In this document: positions 1 through 5,985 of the stretch, piece by piece | Numbering within the stretch: the first letter of the stretch is position 1 | How the letters are laid out: the number at the start of each line of letters is the position of its first letter | Assembly (NCBI GenBank): GCA_964387645.1 | Contig: CAYLYM010000096.1 | Coordinates: 1 to 14,869 of the forward strand | DNA from: CAYLYM01 sp964387645 | Lineage (GTDB): Bacteria > Calditrichota > Calditrichia > RBG-13-44-9 | Direction: 5' to 3' | Length of the DNA: 14,869 nt | Notes under the pieces: generated by a model | What the model was told of the DNA's origin: nothing | Seen by the model: only the letters and a program-made list of their open reading frames with translations | Database searches by the model: none | Position numbers and translations under genes: made by a program

Positions 1-609
1 CTCGATGCTAACCCTCATTTGAATGGTGGGGATATTATATATATTCCACCTATAAACTTGGAAAAAAATTTTGTAGTAATCGAAGGTAATGTTGGTTCTG
101 AGGGTATTTACCAGGTTCATTCTGGAGAAACTTTATTCGAATTCCTTACAAGAACAAAAGCTATCAATAGAAGAGCTGAAATTAATAATATCCTTTTATA
201 TCGGAATGGCGAAAAATATGTATATAATCTGTTGTCAAAAAGTTCTAAAGCGAAAAAAGAGATTCTTCAGAGAGGCGATAGGATCTTCGTCCCAACAAAT
301 AAAAGAAGAGTTTATGTTAAAGGAGAAGTTAGACAACCAGGTGCATTTCCCTATTTGGCTAGTTATACCGCAGCAGACTATGCCGGACTGGCTGGAATTT
401 TGGAGACAGCCAAGGATATGGATGAAATTTATGTCATTAGAAATAATACTGGGAAAATAGAAAAAGGAGCAAAAGTTATGGTTTTTAAGGGTGACATTGT
501 AGTTGTACCCAAAAGAACAAGAGAAATAATTAGAGATTATTTATCAATTTTAACATCGATAATAAGTTTGGCAATAAGCACTTACGCATTGATTAGAACA
601 ACCAGATAA
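1..609 (+). CDS. Polysaccharide export protein, Wza-like SLBB family (C-terminal part)
   Basis: The frame is open from the first base of the window, so the gene begins upstream; 202 residues are visible. They hold the tail of one SLBB repeat (NGGDIIYIPP, about residues 8-17), a second SLBB unit (about 22-97, ending in RGDRIFVP) and a third (about 101-172, with VKGEVRQPGAF and ending in KGDIVVVP). A hydrophobic helix of about 20 residues and a short basic tail close the protein (about 177-202). Repeated beta-grasp SLBB units followed by a terminal helix are the layout of outer-membrane polysaccharide export proteins, which form the channel that carries capsule or exopolysaccharide out of the cell. 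The tail helix would be the outer-membrane segment by analogy with Wza. The partner inner-membrane co-polymerase/kinase (Wzc-like) is not in view. The polysaccharide genes that follow support the role. Confidence 0.85.
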   Translation, partial: LDANPHLNGGDIIYIPPINLEKNFVVIEGNVGSEGIYQVHSGETLFEFLTRTKAINRRAEINNILLYRNGEKYVYNLLSKSSKAKKEILQRGDRIFVPTNKRRVYVKGEVRQPGAFPYLASYTAADYAGLAGILETAKDMDEIYVIRNNTGKIEKGAKVMVFKGDIVVVPKRTREIIRDYLSILTSIISLAISTYALIRTTR

Positions 610-648
610 TTTTATTAAAATCAATTAAAACAGGTGAATTTAATAAAA
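610..648 (+). terminator. AT-rich inverted repeat directly after the export gene, possible weak terminator
   Basis: Arms at 610-622 and 636-648 pair over 13 positions with one mismatch around a 13-base loop, starting at the base after the stop codon. The stem is almost entirely A-T and only a short mixed T run follows, so an intrinsic terminator is a weak guess. It could equally be chance in AT-rich DNA. Confidence 0.22.
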
Positions 649-689
649 TTTTAGGAACTTTTAAGTTTTTTATCTTTATTACTCCCTCC

Positions 690-720
690 TTGAGTTTCTT
701 TACTTTTAACAATTTATAAT
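690..720 (+). promoter_or_regulatory. Candidate sigma70-like promoter (TTGAGT / TATAAT)
   Basis: TTGAGT at 690-695 and a perfect TATAAT at 715-720 are separated by 19 bases, slightly long for a sigma70 promoter. It lies in the 288-base space before the PglC-like gene and would give a leader of about 170 nt. AT-rich spacers produce such matches by chance, and Bacteroidota-type sigma factors use other sequences. Confidence 0.22.
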
Positions 721-743
721 TTTTTGCAATAAGTACAGAGCTT

Positions 744-772
744 TTGTAGTGGAATTCACACTCAAATATAAA
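744..772 (+). promoter_or_regulatory. Candidate sigma70-like promoter (TTGTAG / TATAAA)
   Basis: TTGTAG at 744-749 and TATAAA at 767-772 are separated by 17 bases, the preferred spacing. It would drive the PglC-like gene and the dehydratase with a leader of about 120 nt that includes the nested hairpin at 822-854. The -35 match is only partial. Confidence 0.25.
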
Positions 773-821
773 TTATTCTTTAGCTTAGCATGTACTATTA
801 TTAAATTTTACAAAATAGAAT

Positions 822-854
822 ATCAGGGAATCTTTTATAAAGGACTGACCTGAT
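822..854 (+). promoter_or_regulatory. Nested stem-loop in the leader of the PglC-like gene
   Basis: ATCAGG (822-827) pairs with CCTGAT (849-854). Inside it, CTTT (832-835) pairs with AAAG (839-842) around a three-base loop. The outer stem includes three G-C pairs, unusual in this AT-rich spacer. The structure ends 43 bases before the chosen start codon and is not followed by a T run, so a leader RNA structure fits better than a terminator. No function can be assigned. Confidence 0.25.
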
Positions 855-897
855 GGAATAAGAGAAATTAAAAAATTGAAACCTGTGTAGAATAAAA

Positions 898-1509
898 TTG
901 AATAAATTGTATTTAAATTGTTTTAAAAGAATTTTTGATTTTATTTTTGGAATTATGGGGTTAATTCTATGTTTACCTATTTTCATTATTATTAGTTGTT
1001 TAATCAAATTAAATGACACAGGACCGATATTTTTTAAGCAAGAACGAATTGGCCAGAATTTTCAAAAATTTAAGTTTTATAAATTTCGTACTATGGTCGT
1101 CGATGCAGATAAAATAGGTCCTAATATAACAAAAGATGGTGATCCACGTATTTTACCTATTGGCCGATTTTTAAGGAAATATAAGATAGATGAAATTCCT
1201 CAATTGATTAATGTGGTTAAGGGAGATATTAGTTTGGTGGGTCCCAGACCAGAACTTGAAAAATATGTTATACATTTTAAAGAAGAATATCAAGATATTC
1301 TCCAGGTCAAACCGGGTATAACAGATTTTGCCACGCTGGAATTCCGTAACGAAGAGGAGGTATTAAAAAAATATGAAGATGTACATGAAGGATATATTCG
1401 TGAAGTTTTACCTCGTAAGATTCAGCTTTACAAAAAATACATAGAGCAGGCTTCTTTCTGGACAGATATAAAAATTATTTTTAAAACGCTGTGGAGAATT
1501 ATTTTATGA
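898..1509 (+). CDS. Monotopic phosphoglycosyl transferase, PglC-like sugar transferase (active-site intact)
   Basis: A 203-residue minimal monotopic PGT (Bac_transf family). It transfers a phosphosugar from a UDP-sugar to undecaprenyl phosphate on the inner face of the inner membrane, the first step of glycan assembly. The N-terminus has the KRIFD motif and a hydrophobic re-entrant helix broken by Pro (about residues 10-36). KFRTM lies at 62-66, the catalytic Asp-Glu dyad is D98-E99, and GDISLVGPRPE follows. It lacks the extra four-helix and Rossmann domains of WbaP, so PglC is the better model. The start is TTG at 898; an in-frame stop at 877 limits extension, no ATG comes before residue 20, and no Shine-Dalgarno sequence is visible, so TTG 907 or CTG 883 remain possible. 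It overlaps the next gene by four bases (ATGA), implying coupled translation. The sugar specificity is unknown; diNAcBac or another product of the dehydratase pathway is a reasonable guess. Confidence 0.9.
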   Translation: MNKLYLNCFKRIFDFIFGIMGLILCLPIFIIISCLIKLNDTGPIFFKQERIGQNFQKFKFYKFRTMVVDADKIGPNITKDGDPRILPIGRFLRKYKIDEIPQLINVVKGDISLVGPRPELEKYVIHFKEEYQDILQVKPGITDFATLEFRNEEEVLKKYEDVHEGYIREVLPRKIQLYKKYIEQASFWTDIKIIFKTLWRIIL

Positions 1510-3395
1510 ATTTTATATTCCGATTATTTGGTGAACCTACACCTCACAAACGGACTATTTTTTTCATGATCCTGGATGGCGTTATTTTCCTTTTATCGAT
1601 TTACCTCTCTTTTGCTTTTAGATTTGGCATTTTTCTTGAAAGTCCTTCATTGCGCGAGGGAATCGTTTTAAAAACTTTGATAATATTTAGTATTGTTAAA
1701 TACATTATTTACTTTCGCTTTAGATTATATCAATTCACCTGGTCCTATGTAGGTCTTAATGATTTATACAATTTGCTTAAAGCCAACACTTTAAGTCTTT
1801 TTGTACTTGTATTGTTTTACTTTATTGGCCTCAATAATTTTTTAGCTGGATTGCCCAAAAGTGTTCTGGTTACTGATTATTTTATCTCATTTATTCTTGT
1901 TGGATTTCTGCGCATCAGTAAAAGGCTTTATATAGAAATTTTTCACCCAATTCGATCCCGAAGGGGAAGAAAGACGCTTATTATTGGGGCTGGTAGTCCC
2001 GGCGAAATGATATTGCGGGATATGCGCAAAAACAATTTTCAGAATTATTATCCAATTGGATTTTTAGATAATGACAAAGCAAAATGGGGATTTTATATTC
2101 ATAATATACCTATACTTGGAGATCTATCTCTTTTAGAGCGGACGGCAAAAAAATTTAATATCGAAGCACTCTTTATTGCAGATTATTCCCTGAACCTGAA
2201 ATCAGTAAAAGAGATTTTTACTCGAGCAAAAAATGTCGGCATTGATGAAATTAAAATTATTCCCAGATTATATTCGGTTACTAATGCCGAAGTTACTGTT
2301 AAAAAATTGGAAGACATACGTATTGAGGATTTAATTAACCGCCAAGAAATAAGGGTTGAGATAAATAAAATTCAGCAATTTTTGGAAGGAAAAAGAATCT
2401 TAATAACTGGCGCAGCAGGTTCAATTGGATCCGAAATTGCTCGACAGATAACACTGTTTAATCCTTCCAGCATTATTCTTTTTGAGATTGACGAAACTGA
2501 AATTTTTTATTTAGAGCGAGAAATCCAGGAACGTTTTCCAGAAGTAGCGAATAAATTGGTCTCTATAGTTGGAGATGTAAGAGATTCAGAAAAAATTCAA
2601 CAAGTTTTTGCCAGATACCGTCCCGAAATTGTTTTTCATGCTGCTGCGTATAAACATGTTCCGTTGATGGAAATGAATCCGGATGAAGCGATCAAAGTCA
2701 ATGTTTTTGGTACCTATTATTTGTGCCAGGCTGCCTCACACCATGGCGTCCAAAAATTTATTAACATCTCTACTGATAAGGCAGTGAAGCCTGTTAGTAT
2801 TATGGGTGCAACTAAGCGATTTGGTGAATATATTGCTCAGGCCTTTAATGATAAAAATGATACCCAGTTTATTTCTGTGCGTTTCGGAAATGTTTTAGGC
2901 TCTAGAGGAAGTGTTATCCCGATTTTTTTAGATCAATTGCACAAGGGAGGACCTATTACTATTACTCACAAGGATATGAAAAGGTATTTCATGACTATAC
3001 CGGAAGCTGTCACACTTGTGTTACAAGCGGCACTCATCGGTAAAGGTGGTGAAATTATGGTATTAGATATGGGAGAGCCAGTATACATTCAAAATCTGGC
3101 AGAAGAATTGATACGTCTTCATGGTTTTGAACCAAATAAGGATATCGAGATCAAATATATCGGTATTCGACCAGGTGAAAAAATTTTTGAAGAGATCTTA
3201 ACGGCTGAGGAAGGGACGAGTAAAACAACACACGAAAGAATATTTGTTGCCAATATTTCCAGCCATTTTAGTTTAGAAGAAATTGAAAAGATTTATTCAT
3301 ATTTACAAAAAGCATTACATAATAATATAGAAAGTGATAAACTTAAGGCACAATTATTAAATATTGTGAACAAAAGGCAATTTCAAATAGTGTGA
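1506..3395 (+). CDS. Nucleotide-sugar 4,6-dehydratase, PglF/WbpM/CapD type, membrane-anchored
   Basis: The ATG at 1506 is preferred because it forms an ATGA overlap with the preceding stop; a GTG at 1491 would add five residues. The 629-residue protein has four membrane helices (about 17-41, 53-72, 94-113, 119-137), a first Rossmann-type domain with GAGSPGE at 161-167, and a C-terminal short-chain dehydrogenase domain with GxxGxxG at 302-308. The catalytic region reads S-T-D-K with D424 and K425, and M433 and K437 take the places of the usual Tyr-x3-Lys. Met instead of Tyr is the known signature of the long PglF/WbpM-type enzymes, which convert UDP-GlcNAc to UDP-2-acetamido-2,6-dideoxy-4-keto-hexose on the cytoplasmic face. 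The product would feed an aminotransferase (diNAcBac-like route) or a reductase/epimerase (QuiNAc/FucNAc route). Length fits the family (about 590-665 residues). Confidence 0.92.
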   Translation: MNFIFRLFGEPTPHKRTIFFMILDGVIFLLSIYLSFAFRFGIFLESPSLREGIVLKTLIIFSIVKYIIYFRFRLYQFTWSYVGLNDLYNLLKANTLSLFVLVLFYFIGLNNFLAGLPKSVLVTDYFISFILVGFLRISKRLYIEIFHPIRSRRGRKTLIIGAGSPGEMILRDMRKNNFQNYYPIGFLDNDKAKWGFYIHNIPILGDLSLLERTAKKFNIEALFIADYSLNLKSVKEIFTRAKNVGIDEIKIIPRLYSVTNAEVTVKKLEDIRIEDLINRQEIRVEINKIQQFLEGKRILITGAAGSIGSEIARQITLFNPSSIILFEIDETEIFYLEREIQERFPEVANKLVSIVGDVRDSEKIQQVFARYRPEIVFHAAAYKHVPLMEMNPDEAIKVNVFGTYYLCQAASHHGVQKFINISTDKAVKPVSIMGATKRFGEYIAQAFNDKNDTQFISVRFGNVLGSRGSVIPIFLDQLHKGGPITITHKDMKRYFMTIPEAVTLVLQAALIGKGGEIMVLDMGEPVYIQNLAEELIRLHGFEPNKDIEIKYIGIRPGEKIFEEILTAEEGTSKTTHERIFVANISSHFSLEEIEKIYSYLQKALHNNIESDKLKAQLLNIVNKRQFQIV

Positions 3396-3476
3396 AATAA
3401 AGGCGATCTAAGTTCAATTTTAATTAAAAATATGACAAATAGTTTTAAAATTCTTTAGAAGAATTCAACCGGCCTC

Positions 3477-4583
3477 ATGAAAGTACCCTTTGTAGACCTC
3501 AAAGCTCAGTATCAGCAGTTAAGAATGGAAGTTCAGCATGAAATCAATCAAATTTTAAAAGAGACTCGTTTCATACAAGGACCTTCTGTCTGTGAATTTG
3601 AGAGGAATTTTGCTAAATATATTGGTGTTCGCTTTGGAATTGGTCTCAATTCGGGGACTTCGGCTGTTCAATTAGCAGTGCAGTCTTTGATTCGGCCAGG
3701 GGATGAGGTTATTACAACTGCCAACACGTTTATTGCTACTGCCGAAGCGATTACAGCAGCTGGAGGCAGAGTTGTTTTTGTTGATATTGATGAAAAAACT
3801 TTTACAATTGACCCGGAAAAGATTATCGAGGCAATTACTCCAAAAACAAAAATGATTGTTCCTGTTCACTTGTATGGTCATCCTGCTGATATGGATTCAA
3901 TTATGGACATTGCCAGGGAGTACCATCTTTTTGTTGTGGAAGATGCGGCTCAGTCTCATGGTGCCGAATATAAAGGACGAAAGACTGGCAGTATTGGCCA
4001 TGCGGCAGCCTTTTCATTTTATCCGGCAAAAAACCTTGGGGCTTTCGGTGAAGCGGGTATGGTTACCACCTCTTCTGAAAAAGTGGCCCAATTTGTGCGA
4101 TTATTCCGCAACCATGGTTCACAATCCAAGTATTCTCATATTATTGAAGGTCACAATATGCGGATGGAAGAACTACAGGGGGCCGTATTAAATGTAAAAT
4201 TGAAATATTTGGATAAATGGAATGAGGCCAGACGTTTAAATGCCAAAATTTACAACAGACTTTTAGAAGGTCTGGACGGCGTGATTCTCCCTGAAGAGGC
4301 GGAAAATGTTAAACATGTTTATCACTTATATGTAATCAGAGCAAGAAAAAGAGAAAAATTAAGTCAATTTTTATCTGAAAAAGAAATTGAATCTGGATTT
4401 CACTATAAATTTCCACTTCATTTACAAAAAGCATACAAATATCTGGGTTATAAAGCTGGAGATCTACCAGTTACTGAAAAGGTGATGGGCGAGGTAATAT
4501 CATTGCCGATGTTTCCAGAATTGACGAGAGATCAAATTGAATATGTTGCTCAGTCGATAAAAGAATTTTATAAATATAATTAA
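3477..4583 (+). CDS. DegT/DnrJ/EryC1/StrS-family nucleotide-sugar aminotransferase
   Basis: A PLP-dependent aminotransferase of 368 residues, normal for the family, that adds an amino group from an amino-acid donor (usually glutamate) to a keto nucleotide-sugar. Visible active-site pieces are S-G-T-S-A at 59-63 (phosphate binding), D156 in EDAAQSHGA (contacts the PLP ring nitrogen) and K185 in YPAKNLG (Schiff-base lysine). The HYKFPLHLQ segment near the C-terminus is typical of the family. The start is ATG 3477; the only purine-rich stretch (AGAAG at 3457-3461) is 15 bases away, so initiation is weakly marked. The next gene follows after 21 bases. The pair with a Gfo/Idh oxidoreductase resembles WlbA-WlbC or GnnA-GnnB pairs, which make 3-amino sugars. 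A C4 aminotransferase acting on the upstream dehydratase's product, as PglE does, is the main alternative. The substrate cannot be settled from sequence alone. Confidence 0.9.
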   Translation: MKVPFVDLKAQYQQLRMEVQHEINQILKETRFIQGPSVCEFERNFAKYIGVRFGIGLNSGTSAVQLAVQSLIRPGDEVITTANTFIATAEAITAAGGRVVFVDIDEKTFTIDPEKIIEAITPKTKMIVPVHLYGHPADMDSIMDIAREYHLFVVEDAAQSHGAEYKGRKTGSIGHAAAFSFYPAKNLGAFGEAGMVTTSSEKVAQFVRLFRNHGSQSKYSHIIEGHNMRMEELQGAVLNVKLKYLDKWNEARRLNAKIYNRLLEGLDGVILPEEAENVKHVYHLYVIRARKREKLSQFLSEKEIESGFHYKFPLHLQKAYKYLGYKAGDLPVTEKVMGEVISLPMFPELTRDQIEYVAQSIKEFYKYN

Positions 4584-4604
4584 AATTCTCTGAGGAGTGA
4601 AATT

Positions 4605-5612
4605 ATGATTCAAATTGGCGTGATTGGGGTAGGATACTGGGGACCAAATATCATCCGGAATATAATGATGAATAAAAGAATGAATGTAAAAACTTGTGCG
4701 GACATTAAAGAAGAACGGTTAGACTTTATTCAATCTATTTATCCTTCAATACGACCAACAAAGAATTATCATGAAATCATACAAGATCCGTCCATTGATG
4801 CAGTAGCCATTTGTCTTCCGGTAGAATTACACTACGAAGTGGCTAAAGCAGCACTTAAAGCTGGAAAACATGTCTTAATAGAAAAACCCATGACTGCCAA
4901 CTCATGGCAAGCCTATGATATTATTAATTTGGCTGAACAGAAAAATCTCATCATTTTAGTAGACCATACTTTTTTATTTAAAGGTGCGGTTCGGAAAATT
5001 GTAGAAATTGTAAATTCGAATGAGATAGGCAATTTATATTATTTTGATTCCGTTCGAGTAAATTTGGGTTTATTTCAACATGATGTTAATGTGGTATGGG
5101 ATTTAGCGCCACACGATATATCTATTATGGATCATGTGATTAACCGGAAAGCTGAAAGTGTTGTAGCTACAGGGGCAGATCATATCGGCAATGGTTTAGA
5201 GGATGTCGCTTATGTAACTGTTTATTATCCTGATAATATCATTGGTCATATTCATGTAAATTGGCTTTCTCCTGTAAAAATTCGGCAAACATTAATTGGT
5301 GGTACCAGGAAAATGATTGTTTGGGATGATAATTCGCCTAGCGAAAACATTAAGGTTTATGATAAGGGAATCGAGGTCATTCAAACACCCGATCAAATTT
5401 ACAATACCTTGATTCAGTATCGCACAGGAGATATGTACTGTCCCAAAGTGGATCAAACCGAAGCTTTGGCAGTAGAAATGGAGCATTTTGCCGATTGTAT
5501 TGAAAAAAAATGTAAACCTATTTCTGACGGTTATTCTGGACTTCGGGTAGTAAAAATGTTAGAGGCCGCTGAAAAATCTATTAAAAATAGAGGGAAAGAA
5601 ATTCATCTTTAA
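4605..5612 (+). CDS. Gfo/Idh/MocA-family nucleotide-sugar oxidoreductase
   Basis: A 335-residue NAD(P)-dependent oxidoreductase. The N-terminal Rossmann fold shows G8-V-G10-Y-W-G13 followed by P-N; E93-K94-P95 carries the conserved active-site lysine, and D166 with H170 (WDLAPHD) forms the second catalytic patch. A clear GAGGAG Shine-Dalgarno at 4592-4597 sits seven bases before ATG 4605, the best ribosome site in this half of the window. Homologues in polysaccharide loci oxidise C3 of UDP-GlcNAc or UDP-GlcNAc-uronate (GnnA, WlbA), supplying a 3-keto sugar to a DegT partner, and that aminotransferase gene lies directly upstream. No UDP-GlcNAc 6-dehydrogenase or 3-N-acetyltransferase is visible, so the uronate route cannot be claimed. 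A role as a reductase for another keto-sugar also remains possible. Confidence 0.88.
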   Translation: MIQIGVIGVGYWGPNIIRNIMMNKRMNVKTCADIKEERLDFIQSIYPSIRPTKNYHEIIQDPSIDAVAICLPVELHYEVAKAALKAGKHVLIEKPMTANSWQAYDIINLAEQKNLIILVDHTFLFKGAVRKIVEIVNSNEIGNLYYFDSVRVNLGLFQHDVNVVWDLAPHDISIMDHVINRKAESVVATGADHIGNGLEDVAYVTVYYPDNIIGHIHVNWLSPVKIRQTLIGGTRKMIVWDDNSPSENIKVYDKGIEVIQTPDQIYNTLIQYRTGDMYCPKVDQTEALAVEMEHFADCIEKKCKPISDGYSGLRVVKMLEAAEKSIKNRGKEIHL

Positions 5613-5985
5613 TTTTAATGGTCTCAAAAAATTAAATTTAATACTAAAGGTCTTGAATCTTAAGAAAATTTTGAGTTTTTAATTTTAAGATGCTTGTAAA
5701 TAAAAAACATAATGTATTTATTTTCTTTCTTAAAATAAGATTTTAACTGTAAAATAATATTACTTATATTTTTCATAAAAAAATTAAATTTAAATGATTA
5801 GATAATGCACGTTTTTTAATTACTTGTTTTTAGGTATTATGTAGTTTTATTGATTTATGTGGTTATTATAAAACAAATTTATATTTGCTTACTTTAAGAA
5901 TCTCTTGTTTATAGAATTTCTTATGAATAGTTTGGATAGAAACAGGAACGGGGTTATGGCGTTGAAAAATTTTAATATATGATTT
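5613..5985. other. AT-rich intergenic region before the fusion genes
   Basis: A 373-base stretch with no credible gene. It is much richer in A and T than the flanking coding DNA. TCTTAA at 5658-5663 and TTAAGA at 5685-5690 can form the base of an imperfect AT hairpin, which might weakly end transcription from the oxidoreductase. No convincing promoter was found: TTGCTT (5885-5890) and TATAGA (5910-5915) are 19 apart and only loosely match consensus. No JUMPstart/ops element was seen. The last 30 bases hold the micro-ORF listed separately. The size of the gap suggests that the two fusion genes form their own transcription unit. Confidence 0.5.
5956..5982 (+). promoter_or_regulatory. Eight-codon micro-ORF in frame with and just upstream of the PGT fusion gene
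   Basis: ATG at 5956 opens MALKNFNI and ends at TGA 5980-5982. It is in the same frame as the fusion gene, whose ATG 5986 comes one codon later. A purine-rich AGGAACGGGG at 5944-5953 could act as its ribosome site, while ATG 5986 itself has only A/T-rich sequence before it. Termination followed by re-initiation would be one way to translate the big gene. A nonsense mutation that shortened the original N-terminus is the other reading. Chance cannot be excluded. Confidence 0.25.

Noticed and set aside
89..460. 123-residue plus-strand reading frame inside the export gene
   Set aside because: It overlaps the SLBB coding region in another frame and its translation shows no family features; the SLBB frame is clearly the real one.
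801..1019. 72-residue minus-strand reading frame before and into the PglC-like gene
   Set aside because: Low-complexity Ile/Lys/Phe/Asn translation of AT-rich DNA, antisense to a conserved gene start.
3449..3465. Seven-base inverted repeat AATTCTT-TAG-AAGAATT just before the aminotransferase start
   Set aside because: Short, AT-rich and with only a three-base loop; could slightly affect initiation but is not distinguishable from chance.
3856..4191. 111-residue plus-strand reading frame inside the aminotransferase gene
   Set aside because: It runs across the PLP-lysine region of a well-conserved DegT protein in a different frame; no ribosome site or recognisable motif.
5885..5915. Possible promoter TTGCTT / TATAGA before the PGT fusion
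   Set aside because: The spacing is 19 bases and both boxes are only partial matches in a very AT-rich region; not separable from chance.
5613..5985. JUMPstart/ops element or RfaH-type control site
   Set aside because: The conserved ops pattern (GGCGGTAG...) was looked for and not found; the nearby GGGGTTATGGCG only loosely resembles it.
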